64,000 nt of DNA. Source: Planctomycetota bacterium (GTDB lineage Bacteria > Planctomycetota > J058 > J103). Positions 17,552 through 27,158 of the stretch are shown in pieces. Location: positions 62,001 to 126,000 of the forward strand of contig BPJM01000010.1 in the NCBI GenBank assembly GCA_026004615.1, given 5' to 3'. Every line of letters starts with the position of its first letter. The stretch's first letter is position 1. The notes under the pieces were generated by a model. The model was not told the DNA's origin and searched no databases. It worked only from the letters and a program-made list of their open reading frames with translations. A program made the position numbers and the translations under genes.

Positions 17552-18887
17552 CCGCGATGGCCGCGAACGAGGCGTCCAGCACCGCGAGCGCCCGGTCGAT
17601 CTCGTCGGCGCTGACGGTGAGCGGCGGCGACAACCGCACCACGTTGCCGTACAGCCCCCCCTTGCCGATCAACAGGCCGCGCTGGCGCGTCTGCTCGAAC
17701 AGCCGGCCGAGCTCCGCCGCCGCCGGCTCCTTGGTCTTGCGGTCCCGCACCAGCTCCAGCGCCTGCATGAGCCCCATGCCGCGCACATCCCCGATCAGCG
17801 GGTACTTCTCCTGCAGGCCGAGCAGTCCCTGGCGGAACCGCTCGCCCATTCGGCGGGCGTTGGCGCGCAGATCCTGCTCCTCGATGGCGGCGATGGTCGC
17901 CAGCGCCGCCCGCGCGCTGACCGGGTTGCCGCCGAAGGTGGAGATCGTGAGCCCCTGCCACCGGGCGGCGATCTCGGGCCGGGTGACGGTGAGCCCGATC
18001 GGGAAGCCGTTCGCCATGCCCTTGGCAGTGGTCATGATGTCGGGATGGACGCCATAGTGCTCGATCCCCCACCACCGGTCCCCGGTCCGGCCCCAGCCCG
18101 CCTGCACCTCATCCGCGATGAACAGCCCGCCGAACTCGCGCACGATGGGCACCGCCACCTGGAAGTACTCCGGCGGCGGGACGATGAACCCCCCGACCCC
18201 GAGGATGGTCTCCGCAAGGAAGCCCGCGATGCGGCCCGGCGTGGTGGTCTGGATCAGCTCGCGCAGATCCTGCGCGCACCGGATCCCGCAGTCGGGGTAC
18301 TTCTGCCCGAACGGGCAGCGATAGCAGTACGGCGCGTGCGCCTGCTTGACGCCCGTCATCTCGTCATCGAGCCCGCGCCAGGCCGCGTGCGCGGTCAGCT
18401 GGCGCGCCAGCACGGTGCGCCCCGCATAGCCATGGCGCAGCCCGATGATGGTGTTGGCCCCGGTCGCCATCTTGGCGAGCGCGACCGCGGTCTCGTCCGC
18501 CTCCGAACCGGAGTTGGTGAAAAACGAGCAGCTCAGCCCGCTGCCCTCCGGGGTGATCGAGGCGATCTTCTCGGCCAGCAGCACCTGGGGCTCGTTCACA
18601 TAGAGCGTCGAGACGTGCACCAGCCGCTCGACCTGGTCCTTGACCGCCCCGGTCACCCCGGGGTGGGAGTGGCCCACCGAGACCGTGAGAATCCCCCCGA
18701 AAAAGTCCAGGTACTCCCGCCCCTCCATGTCCCAGACGCGGGTGCCCTCGGCGCGCTCCACCGCCAGCGGCTCGGTGTAATAGGTGATCACCGCCGGGAA
18801 GAGGTAGCGGCGCTGCCGGGCGATCGCCGCCCGCGCCCGCTCCGCCCCGCTCGCCCCCACACCGCCCTCCGGCCTCTGCTCCGCCAT
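17547..18887 (-). CDS. Class III pyridoxal-phosphate aminotransferase
   Basis: A 446-residue fold-type I aminotransferase. Motifs in order: the glycine-rich NSGSEADE phosphate-binding turn (125-132), the FIADEVQAGWGRTG block with the PLP-nitrogen Asp259, and the Schiff-base Lys289 in TTAKGMANG. The family (AGXT2, GabT, ornithine and beta-alanine aminotransferases) moves an omega- or alpha-amino group to an oxo acid. The overall sequence is closest in style to alanine-glyoxylate or 4-aminobutyrate-type enzymes. Four cysteines (188, 191, 200, 204) form a CxxC-x8-Cx3C cluster in the small insert; such clusters recur in bacterial members. Start ATG 18887 with GGGGGAGG upstream. It is followed on the same strand by no close gene. 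Confidence 0.9.
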   Translation of the reverse strand: MAEQRPEGGVGASGAERARAAIARQRRYLFPAVITYYTEPLAVERAEGTRVWDMEGREYLDFFGGILTVSVGHSHPGVTGAVKDQVERLVHVSTLYVNEPQVLLAEKIASITPEGSGLSCSFFTNSGSEADETAVALAKMATGANTIIGLRHGYAGRTVLARQLTAHAAWRGLDDEMTGVKQAHAPYCYRCPFGQKYPDCGIRCAQDLRELIQTTTPGRIAGFLAETILGVGGFIVPPPEYFQVAVPIVREFGGLFIADEVQAGWGRTGDRWWGIEHYGVHPDIMTTAKGMANGFPIGLTVTRPEIAARWQGLTISTFGGNPVSARAALATIAAIEEQDLRANARRMGERFRQGLLGLQEKYPLIGDVRGMGLMQALELVRDRKTKEPAAAELGRLFEQTRQRGLLIGKGGLYGNVVRLSPPLTVSADEIDRALAVLDASFAAIAG

Positions 18888-19085
18888 GATGCCTCCCCCT
18901 CGCTCCGCGCCCGGTGGCCCGATCGGCGCCGGCCATGTTGCGCGGCCGCGCCGCGAAATGCAACCGGGCCGGTGCGCCGGGCAGCGGGGTCACCGCGCGC
19001 ACCGCTCGCCACCGCCGGCTGCTGGCGCAGCCAGCCCCGCGCTGGCCGCCCGCTCCGCGCGCGCCGCGCCGCACGACGGGCTCGC

Positions 19086-20825
19086 TCAGCCCCCCGGCGG
19101 CGCCGGCGCCCCTGTGCCCGCCGCCGCCGGCGGCTCGCCGAGCCGCACCTTCCGGCGCAGCGTGCCGGCGCGCTCCGAGAGCGCGAGCAGCGCCAGCACC
19201 GTGCCCGGCGGCGCGCGCACCACCCATTCGGCGCGAGCACGGTTGTCGGTGTCGCTGCTCGCCCAGTAAGGACTCGCGTCGAGCTTGTTGGAACGGCCCT
19301 CCAGATGGCCCACTTCGACCTCCGGCCGCCCGCCCAGCAGCTCCGCCCCCGCGGGCAGCTCCAGCCGCAGCCGCACCTCCCGGCAGGCCTTCTGCTTGCG
19401 CGCCTGCACCGAGCCCGAACTCGACAGAAAGCCCACGTTCTCCACGACCGCGCGCACCTGCCAGCTCTCCTCCCCCAGCGCGCGCGCCTGGACCGCCCGC
19501 CAGCGCAGCCGCGGCGCCATGGCGGCGAAGGCGAGCGCGAACTCGGTCTGGGGTGCGATCTCGGCCAACAGCAGCGCCGGCGGCGGGTTGGTGAAGCTGT
19601 AGAGCCGATCCCAGCCGCCCAGCTCCACCGGCCCGAGCTGCGGGTGCTCGAAGGGCCGCCACGGAACCAGCGCCCCCGGCGCGTGCGCATCCACCCACCT
19701 CACGATCCGCTCGTCGTCCTCGGGCGGGTGGTGGCGGAACCACTCGATGAACTTCTTCTCGGCGTTCTTGTGCTCCAGCCCCGCCGCGCTCGGCAGGTCC
19801 CACAGCTCGACGGTGAAGGCGAAGATGCCCTTGTGCTCGTACAGCCAGTCGTCGAAACAGCCGGTGATGACCTCCTTGGGGTGGTACTTGAAGTGGTGGA
19901 AGGTCGAAAGGCACGGATAGCCGGTGATCTCGGTGGCGCGCCGGCCGATCGCCTCGAACACGCGCAGGTCCTCGTGCTCCATCTCCTCGTCGGCGCGATA
20001 TCCGAAGGGCCGCAGCAGCACCCGGCTGAAGGTGTGGTAGGTGAGCGCGCCGAAGATGTTCGGATGGGTGCGAAACCACTCGAGCACCGCCTGCACCTCG
20101 GGCTCCGAACCCGGATGCTCGCCCGCGCCCTTCTGCTGCCCCTCGGGGCGCCACCCGGCCGGGAAGTTGCGGTTGAAGTCGAGCCCGGCCAGCGGGGGTG
20201 CCGCCTTGATGAGATCGCCGTCGTAGCGCTCCAGCCGCCCCTCGGCGAACAGCCGATAGTAGGTCCCGCCTTCCTCGTCCGGCGCGCGCTTGACGAGCAG
20301 CCGCGGATCGCGCGCGGAGACCTTCCAGTCCCCGGCCGGGTCCTCGATCCGCATCTGGAGGATGCGCCCGTCGCCGTCCACATCTTCGGGATGGAGGCCC
20401 GGCTGCCGCTCCGGCCAGGGATAGGGACGGGTGCCGGAGCGCAACAGGCGCGGCGGCCGGCCCAGCGCCGCCGCCACGCCGTCCAGGTTGAGCCGCGGCA
20501 CCACGTACAGCACCTGCTCGTCGGCGAGCCGGCGCGCGCGGGGCTCCGTCCGGTAGCGCGCGAGCACCGTCTCGAGCAGGTGCAGCGCCGCCATCGAGCC
20601 GGCGAGCTCGGTGGCGTGCAGGTTCGCATCGACCCAGAAGCCGGGCTTGTCCGTATCGGGCCCGGTCTGGGCGTTCGTCACGATCGCGATGGGGATCTCG
20701 CGCCCCTCGTGCGTGCGCCCCAGGGCCTCGAGCCGCACCAGCCCGGGGTGCGCCCGCGCCAGCGCCTGGAGGGCCGCCAGCAGCTGCTCGTTGGTGTAGT
20801 AGGTGTCGAAACGGGGCCGCTCCAT
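19086..20825 (-). CDS. M14-family zinc carboxypeptidase with C-terminal beta domain
   Basis: A 579-residue metallocarboxypeptidase. Zinc ligands: H70-x2-E73 in ANLHATE, and H264 in LTYHTFSR. The substrate-carboxylate NR pair is in DFNRNFP (216-222), and the catalytic glutamate is E340 in FTVELWD. A calcium-loop-like DVDGDGRI sits at 149-156. Residues about 420-560 form a separate beta-rich domain often seen after bacterial M14 domains. No signal peptide is visible with the chosen start, so the location is uncertain. Start ATG 20825 with GGGGGAGG 8 nt upstream. It presumably trims C-terminal residues from peptides. The downstream intergenic gap to the aminotransferase is about 200 bp and extremely GC-rich. 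Confidence 0.9.
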   Translation of the reverse strand: MERPRFDTYYTNEQLLAALQALARAHPGLVRLEALGRTHEGREIPIAIVTNAQTGPDTDKPGFWVDANLHATELAGSMAALHLLETVLARYRTEPRARRLADEQVLYVVPRLNLDGVAAALGRPPRLLRSGTRPYPWPERQPGLHPEDVDGDGRILQMRIEDPAGDWKVSARDPRLLVKRAPDEEGGTYYRLFAEGRLERYDGDLIKAAPPLAGLDFNRNFPAGWRPEGQQKGAGEHPGSEPEVQAVLEWFRTHPNIFGALTYHTFSRVLLRPFGYRADEEMEHEDLRVFEAIGRRATEITGYPCLSTFHHFKYHPKEVITGCFDDWLYEHKGIFAFTVELWDLPSAAGLEHKNAEKKFIEWFRHHPPEDDERIVRWVDAHAPGALVPWRPFEHPQLGPVELGGWDRLYSFTNPPPALLLAEIAPQTEFALAFAAMAPRLRWRAVQARALGEESWQVRAVVENVGFLSSSGSVQARKQKACREVRLRLELPAGAELLGGRPEVEVGHLEGRSNKLDASPYWASSDTDNRARAEWVVRAPPGTVLALLALSERAGTLRRKVRLGEPPAAAGTGAPAPPGG

Positions 20826-21043
20826 CGTCGCCCTCCCCCGGCGGGCGGCAGCGAGGCCCCAGGGTAGCGAGTGCCACCGCCCGGCGCCACCCGGCATCGG
20901 CTCGGGCGGGCCGGCGCCCCGCCGCCCGCGATCCCTCCGCGGCAGCGGCCCCGCTGCGGCGCCGGCCGCCGCTGCGGGCGCGGCCTTGCGGCGCTGCGGC
21001 CGCTGCCCCTGCCGGCGCCCCCGCCGGGCGGGCGGGGCCCCGC

Positions 21044-21709
21044 TCACGTCCCCAGCACCTCCGCCAGCTCGTTCAGGTCGTTGACGACGTGGCGCGGCGC
21101 GAGGTCGGCGGGCAGAGGCTCGCGCTTGCGGTTGACCCACGCGCAGGCGAGCCCCGCCGCGCTCGCCGGCCGGATGTCGTGGAACAGGCTCTGCGCGGCG
21201 TGCAGCAGCCGCTCCCCCTGGCCGCCGAGCCGCCGCAGCGCCGCCTCGAAGTGCGCCGGCCCTGGCTTGTAGCTCCGCACCTGCTCGGCGGTCACGGTCC
21301 AGTCCACCCGCACCCCGAGCCGCGCCAGCGTGGCCGCGAGCAGGTCGTCATCGACATTGGACAGGATCGCGAGCTGGTAGCGCCGGCCGAGCCTCTGCAG
21401 CGCCCGCCGCGTGTCGGGGAAGACCGGCCAGTCCGGCAGCGAGGCGGCGAGGAAGCCCGCGCGCTCGGCCGGCAGCCGCCAGCCCAGCCGCGCCGCCACC
21501 CGCAGAGCCGCCTCGCCGAGGATCTCGCGGTAGCTGCGGAACGCCCCCGCCTGCAGCTCCGGCTCGACCTGGTGGTAGATCGCCACCACCCGCCGCGGCT
21601 CGAGCTCCAGGCCGTCTCGCCTCGCCTCCCTCGCGAAGGCCCGCCCGATACCCGCCTCCCAGTCGATCAGCGTGCCGTAGCAATCGAGCGTGATCGTCTC
21701 CCACGCCAT
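21044..21709 (-). CDS. HAD-family hydrolase, 2-haloacid-dehalogenase-like
   Basis: A 221-residue HAD protein. The nucleophile motif is LDCYGTLIDWEAGI (Asp9), with Tyr-Gly-Thr in place of the second phosphatase aspartate, which is the pattern of the L-2-haloacid dehalogenase subfamily. Motif II is ILSNVDDDL, Lys is in RSYKPGPAHF, and the end motif AQSLFHDIRPAS fits the same subfamily. Many chromosomal members act on other small substrates, so true dehalogenase activity is uncertain. ATG 21709 has GAGGAG directly upstream. A minus-strand TATACA at 21732-21737 may be its -10 box. The gene is divergent from the efflux pair. Confidence 0.85.
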   Translation of the reverse strand: MAWETITLDCYGTLIDWEAGIGRAFAREARRDGLELEPRRVVAIYHQVEPELQAGAFRSYREILGEAALRVAARLGWRLPAERAGFLAASLPDWPVFPDTRRALQRLGRRYQLAILSNVDDDLLAATLARLGVRVDWTVTAEQVRSYKPGPAHFEAALRRLGGQGERLLHAAQSLFHDIRPASAAGLACAWVNRKREPLPADLAPRHVVNDLNELAEVLGT

Positions 21710-21824
21710 CGCTCCTCACCGCCCGCGTCGCTGTATAGCCCCCGGGCCGTCTCCCTGCCTGCCGCGCGCACCAGCCTGCCCCCCTCGGCCGCCCGACACG
21801 CGCCTGGCACCGGGGTGCAGCAAT

Positions 21825-21876
21825 CCCATAGAAGTGTCCGCCCCTCTCCCCCGAGAGACCCATAGAAAACTCCGCC
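21825..21876. repeat. Paired 18-bp motif resembling transposon-end repeats
   Basis: CCCATAGAAGTGTCCGCC at 21825-21842 and CCCATAGAAAACTCCGCC at 21859-21876, direct repeats with 34-bp period. Their reverse complement (GGCGGAC..TTCTATGGG) closely matches a second pair at 41336-41380. The pattern recalls multiple terminal repeats of IS481/IS21-like elements; no transposase is nearby. Confidence 0.5.
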
Positions 21877-21895
21877 TGGGCCCCGCTCCTGCGCG

Positions 21896-21924
21896 TTGAC
21901 CCTGCTGACGCACCGCGTTATCCT
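21896..21924 (+). promoter_or_regulatory. Sigma-70-type promoter for the efflux genes
   Basis: TTGACC at 21896-21901, a 17-nt spacer, and TATCCT at 21919-21924. The ATG of the adaptor gene follows 9 nt later with no ribosome-binding site, so the transcript is probably leaderless. This is the best-matching promoter in the window. Confidence 0.65.
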
Positions 21925-21933
21925 CACCCTGCC

Positions 21934-23136
21934 ATGGCGAGGGCGACGGCGGGCAAGCGCTCCTGGTGGGAATCTCTCGGTGCCGCCGGCCACCGGCGGC
22001 TGCTGGCCGTGCTGGTGCTTGCAGTGGGCTCGACGGCGGCGCTGCCCGGCTGCGACGGCGCCCCCGATGCCGCCGCCTCCCCGACCGTCGCCGCGCGCCC
22101 GCCCACGGTAGCCATCCCGGTCGCCGTCACCACCGCGGGCACGCTACCCGACGTCGCGGTATCACGCGAGGTGGCACGCCTGCTCCCCTGGCGCTCCTAC
22201 ACCGTCGCCGCGGCTGTCGCCGGGCAGGTGCTCGAGGTGCGGCGCGAGGTCGGCGAGCGGGTCGCTGCGGATGACCCGATCGTGGTCCGCCTGGACGCCG
22301 AGCCGTACCGCATCGCGCTCGCGCGTGCGCGCGCCGCGCTCGCCGCCGCCGAGGCGCGTCGCGACTGGGCGGCGCTGGAGCTGGCCCGCGCGCAGGAGCT
22401 GTTCGCCCAGCAGCAGCTGAGCACGACCTTGCGCGAGCGCGCCGAGATCGAGCTGCGCGTCGCCACTGCCGAGCACGCCGCCGCCGCCGCCGCCCTCGCG
22501 GCGGCCGAGCTGGATCTGGCACGCACCGAGGTCCGGCTCGAACCGGGGCTGATCATCACCGCCCGCCTGCTCGAGCCGGGGGCGCACGCGACGCCGGGCA
22601 TCCCCCTGCTCGCCGCGATCGATGCACGCCGGCTGCGGCTGCGCTTCGAGGTCGGCGCCGACATGCTGGCCGCCTGCCAGCCGGGCAGCTCGATCGCCTT
22701 CGAGGTCAAGGAACTCGGCGGCAGGCGGCGCGCGACCGTGATCCGCGCCGGTCCCGAAGCCGACCCGCGCACCCACCGCTTCCCCATCGAGGCCGAGGTG
22801 GCGCCGGCCTCCGATCTGCTGCCGGGCATGACGGCGGTCGCCATCGTGCGCCTGGAGCGATCCGCCAAGCCGCTCGTGGTCGTGCCGCGCGCCGCGCTGT
22901 ACGAGAGTTTTGCCGAACGCTGGGTCGCGGTGGTGAACGCGGATCGCACCATCGAGCGGCGGCCGGTGGCACTGCGCGAGGCGCCCCAGCTCCCACCCGA
23001 TCTCGTCGCGATCGAGGGCGTGGCTCCGGGCGAGCAGCTGGCGCTCGAGCGCCTGCTCGAGCTGGAGCCAGCAACCCGCGTCGAGCCGCGGCCCGAGCCC
23101 TCCGGTCCCGCCTCCTACCGGCAGCCGCCGAGGTAA
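21934..23136 (+). CDS. RND efflux periplasmic adaptor (membrane fusion protein)
   Basis: A 400-residue adaptor subunit. A hydrophobic leader ending in a lipobox-like ALPGC (around residue 38) suggests a lipoprotein anchored in the inner membrane. The order is typical: first half-lipoyl segment (VAAAVAGQVLEVRREVGERV), a long alpha-helical hairpin (about 125-190) very rich in Ala, Glu and Arg, the returning half-lipoyl, then beta-barrel and membrane-proximal domains (AYP-like LLPGMTAVAIVRL, VVVPRAALYESF). It would link the RND pump to an outer-membrane channel, which is not encoded here. The pump gene begins 3 nt after the stop, so the two form one unit. Confidence 0.9.
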   Translation: MARATAGKRSWWESLGAAGHRRLLAVLVLAVGSTAALPGCDGAPDAAASPTVAARPPTVAIPVAVTTAGTLPDVAVSREVARLLPWRSYTVAAAVAGQVLEVRREVGERVAADDPIVVRLDAEPYRIALARARAALAAAEARRDWAALELARAQELFAQQQLSTTLRERAEIELRVATAEHAAAAAALAAAELDLARTEVRLEPGLIITARLLEPGAHATPGIPLLAAIDARRLRLRFEVGADMLAACQPGSSIAFEVKELGGRRRATVIRAGPEADPRTHRFPIEAEVAPASDLLPGMTAVAIVRLERSAKPLVVVPRAALYESFAERWVAVVNADRTIERRPVALREAPQLPPDLVAIEGVAPGEQLALERLLELEPATRVEPRPEPSGPASYRQPPR

Positions 23137-23139
23137 ACC

Positions 23140-26100
23140 ATGCGTTTTTACCGCTGGCTGCTGTCGCAGCGCGTCCTGGTCAACCTGGTCTTCGCCGTGG
23201 TCTTCGTGGCCGGCGCGCTGGCCCTGGCCCGCTTGCCGGTCGAGGAGTTCCCCAACGTCTCCTTCGACAACATCGAGATCCGGACGGACTTTCCCGGCGC
23301 CTCGCCCGCGGACGTCGAGCGACTGGTGACCCGGCCGCTGGAAGAGGCGATCGAGGACGTGCGCGGTATCGACTGGGTGCGCTCGGTGTCCGCTGCCGAC
23401 TACTCCCGCATCCTGGTCAAGGTGCTGGATGACCTGCCGCGCGCGGAGTTCGAGCGGATCTTCCGCGACCTGGAGAGCGAGGTCCGCAACGCGCTACCGG
23501 AGTTGCCGGCCGAAGTCGAGCCACCGCTGGTGCGGCGGATCGACGTCGAGGCGGTCAATCCAGTGCTCACGGTCGTGGTCGGCGGGGATGTGCCCGAAGA
23601 GGTGCTCCGCGCCGCGGCGGACGAACTCGAGCGCCGGCTGGAGGCGCTGCCCGGCGTGCGGGAGTGCCGGCTCACCGGGCGTCGCGATCGCGAACTGCTG
23701 GTCGAGGTCGACCCCGAGCGGCTCGCCGAGCATGAGCTGGCGCTCACCGATGTGGTGGCGGCGCTGACCGCGCGCAGCGACATGGTGCCGGCCGGACGCC
23801 TGCGCGCAGCCGGCGGCGCCGCGGAACTGCAGGTGCGCGCCGCCACCGACTGGGAGGCGCTGGCGGAGGTGCGCGCCAGCACGGTGCGCGGCGAGCCGGC
23901 GGGTGGCACCGTCCGGCTGGATCAGGTGGCCGAGGTGCACCCCGGATGGGAGGAGACGCTGGTGCGGCCGGCGCATGGCCGGCCGGCCCTTGCATCTTCC
24001 TCGGCGTGCAGAAACACACCGAGGCCAACGCGCTGGCGGTGCGCCGCGCCGTCGGCGCCGCCCTGGCCGCCTACGAGCGGGAGGCCCGACCATCCGGGGT
24101 GGTGCTGAGCGTGATCGCCGACAGCACGGTGCGCATCCGCGAGCGCATCGGCACCCTGGTCCAGAACCTCGCCTTCGGAGGGGCGCTGGTGCTGCTGGCG
24201 CTCGGCTGGTCGCTCGGCTTGCGCATGTCGCTGCTGGCGATCAAGGGCGTGGCCTTCTCGCTGGTCGGCAGCTTTGCCGTGCTGTCGCTGCTCGGCCAGT
24301 CGATCAACGCGCTGAGCCTGTTCGGCCTGGTGCTCGTCTCCGGGATGCTGGTCGACGACGCCATCGTCGTGATCGAGAACATCTGCCGCCGCCGCGAGCT
24401 GGGTGAGGACCGGCTCACCGCCTGCGTGCGCGGCGCAGCGGAAGTGGCGTGGCCGGTCACCAGCGCCGTGTTGACCACGCTCGCCGCCTTTCTGCCACTG
24501 CTCCTCATGAGCGGGGTGACGGGCCGGTTCTTCGCCGTGATCCCCATCGCAGTCTGCGCGGCGCTCGCGCTCTCGCTCTTCGAAGCGCTGTGCGTCATGC
24601 CGTGTGCACCTGGCGGAGGTCGGCACCGGGGTCGGCCGGGCCCGGGCGCGCGGGCAGGGAACGCCGTCGCACCTGGCTGGCTCGGATCTGCTGGCCCGCG
24701 CGCTGGACCCCCGCGCTGGCGCTGACGACCCGCCGCCCCGGCGCGGTCCTGCTGGGGCTGCTCTTGCTGTTCGGGCTCGCAGCCTGGGGTTTCACCCGCG
24801 CCCGCTTCGTCTTCTTTCCGAGCGAGCAGCAGATCGTGTTCGTCAACCTGAAACTGCCCCCGGGGACGAGCCTGGAGGAGACCACCCGGGTGGTGGACCG
24901 CGCCGACGAGGCGGTGCGCGGACTGGGCCCGGAGCTGATCCAGTCCGTCGCCGGCACCGCTGGTTTTTACTACGACTTCAACTACCTAGCCCCATGTGCG
25001 GCCGCACTACGCGCAGCTCGTGGTCTCGCTCGCAACCGGCGGATCGCCGCTCCCTGTCGCTCCCGGAAGTTGTGGAGCTGTTGCGCCGGACGCTGGCCGG
25101 CGCCGAGCTGGGACGCGCTGCGCTCGAGGTCACCGAGCTGAACGACGGCCCTCCGGTCGGCCGCCCGGTGACGGTGCGCGTACAGCACGATGAGCTCGAA
25201 GTCCTGGCGACGCTGGCCGAGCGGGTCGCCGCCGAGGTGCGCGCCACCCGGGGCGTGCGCGATGTGGCCAGCAGCCTGGAGCCCGGGGCCGCCGAGGCAG
25301 CGATCCAGCTCGACGAGGAACTGGCAGCCCTGCACGGCGTGAGCGCGCGCGCGGTGGCGACCGTGCTCGCCGTCGCCAACGAGGGGCTGCTCGCCGGCCG
25401 CCTGCGAGGTCCGGACGAGGACTGGAAGGTGCGGGTCCGTCTGGTGCCAGGCGCGCGCCGGACGCTTGCCGACCTGGAGGCGGTCCAGGCTGCGCAGCGG
25501 CGCCGGAGCGCTGGTGCCGGTGCGTGCGGTCGCGCCGACTGCTTCCGCGGCCCGCTCTCGCCGCCATTCGAGCGCTGGCAGGGCCGCCGGATCGCCTTCG
25601 TCACCGCCGAGATCGACCCGGCGCTCACCACCGCACTCGAGGCCAACCGCTCGCTGCGAGAGCGGCTGGCTCCCCTGCTCGAGCGCTACCCCGGGGCGAG
25701 CCTGTCGTTCACCGGTGAGTTCGAGGAGACCCCAGCGCTCGTTCCGCTCGCTCGCCGAGGCATTGGCGATCGCCCTGCTCGCCATCTACGCGCATCCTGG
25801 GCGCGCAGTTCCGCAGCTACCTGCAGCCGCTGATCATCCTGTGGCGCGGTGCCGTTTGGAGTGCTCGGCGTGGTTGCCGGCGTGCACCTCACCGGCGACC
25901 CGATCACGGTGGCCACCCTGCTCGGGGTGGTGGGCCTGGCCGGCGTGTCGGTCAACGACTCCATCGTGCTCGTCGATTTCGCCAACCAGAACCGGCGCGC
26001 CGGGATGTCGCTCCTGGCGCGGTGCGCGACGCCGCCCACAAGCGGCTGCGCCCGGTGCTGCTCACCTCGGTGACCACGATCGCGGGCCTACTGCCGACGG

Positions 26101-26337
26101 CGGTAGGCTTCGGCGGGGCGGGCCGCTCGGTGGTCTGGGGCCCCCATGGCGAGCGCCTTCTGCTTCGGCCTGGCGGCCGCCACCGCCCTGACGCTGCTCG
26201 CCACCCCCGCGGTCTATGTCGCGCTGGAGCGGCTGCGCGCGCGTTGCACCGGCCAGAGAGGGCAAGATCCCGCACCCGCCCCCTGCCCGCGCCCGGCGCC
26301 GCCGCCGGTCTCGCTCGCGGTGCCGGGCCGGAATTGA
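23140..26337 (+). pseudogene. RND efflux transporter, interrupted by about eleven frameshifts
   Basis: Joined over the three frames this is a near full-length inner-membrane RND pump (about 1060 codons; the family is about 1030). Intact pieces include the start with the first membrane helix and the VEEFPNVSFDNIEI strand, the porter domain, FGLVLVSGMLVDDAIVVIENI (transmembrane motif with Asp-Asp; read as two overlapping parts), a second porter domain, VVGLAGVSVNDSIVLVDFAN and the final helices ending ATPAVYVALERL. Frame changes lie near 23990, 24603, 24710, 24995, 25058, 25494, 25550, 25732, 25793, 25845, 26020 and 26135. About eight are single-base gains. Conserved motifs are otherwise undamaged. 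Either a low-quality stretch of assembly or a recently broken gene; I favour the former. Confidence 0.8.
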
Positions 26338-26453
26338 TCCTTGCCCCGCGCTGCCACCCGCGCTCTCATCAGGGCGCGCTCAACGGGAAGCGTCTGCCCG
26401 CGCGCCGCGCAGCCGGACCCGGAGGCTGCCGCTGCCGGCGACGGGAGGGGAGC

Positions 26454-27122
26454 GTGCGAACGAAAGGCCCAGCCGTGCGAACCGAGCTGCGAACCGCCAT
26501 CGCCGCCGCCGTCGCGCTCGCCTGCATGCTGGGTGGGCCGGAGGAGCGCCACCTGGTGCACGCGCACGACGATCCGCGCTTCGCGGGACTGCCCCGCCGC
26601 GCGGGCGCGCCTTGCGCGAGGCCGCCCGCCGGGCGGGAGTGCCGTATCCGCTGCAGCGGGTCGCGCTGCGGCTGGACAAGTCCGAGCTGGAAGCTCGAGC
26701 TGCTCTCGCACGGGCGCGTGGTGCGCACCTATCGGGGTGGCGCTCGGCTTCGCGCCCGAGGGACACAAGCAGCGCGAGGGCGACGGCCGGACGCCCGAGG
26801 GCGAGTACTGGATCTGCACCCGCAACGGCCAGAGCCGCTTCCACCTCTTCCTCGGCATCTCCTACCCGTCCGTGGCCGACGCGCGGGCGGCGCTGGCCGA
26901 CGGTCGCATCGACCGCGCGATCCTACCGCCGGCTCGCCGCGGTGCGCAGGCCCGAGCGCCCTCCGTGGCGCACCCCGCTGGGGGGCGCCGATCGGGCTGC
27001 ACGGCCGCGGCGGCGCCGCAGCCGGCGACTGGACGCTCGGCTGCATCGGGCTGGAGGACAGCGAGATCGAGGAGCTGTGGGTGGCGTGTGCGCGCGGCAC
27101 CCCGATCCGCATCGAGCCGTGA
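26454..27122 (+). pseudogene. L,D-transpeptidase (YkuD domain), secreted, frameshifted
   Basis: A signal peptide follows the GTG at 26454, which has GGAGGGG upstream. Reading through five frame changes (near 26607, 26691, 26735, 26923 and 26990) restores a YkuD-type catalytic domain: VALRLDKSELELELLSHG, VALGFAPEGHKQ with GDGRTPEGEYWI, and the active-site block IGLHGRGG through GDWTLGCIGLED, whose His and Cys match the HG...S.GCI signature. Four of the changes are single-base gains, including an extra G in a GGGG run. Such enzymes make 3-3 crosslinks in peptidoglycan or attach proteins to it. Because catalytic residues and start signals are intact, sequence error is as likely as gene loss. Confidence 0.75.
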
Positions 27123-27158
27123 GGCCCCAGCCGGTTGCCCCGGGGCGCGGCCCGTCCC

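Noticed and set aside
18045..20867. 940-codon open frame opposite the aminotransferase and carboxypeptidase
   Set aside because: It is the mirror of two well-supported genes; its product is rich in Arg, Pro and His with no domain.
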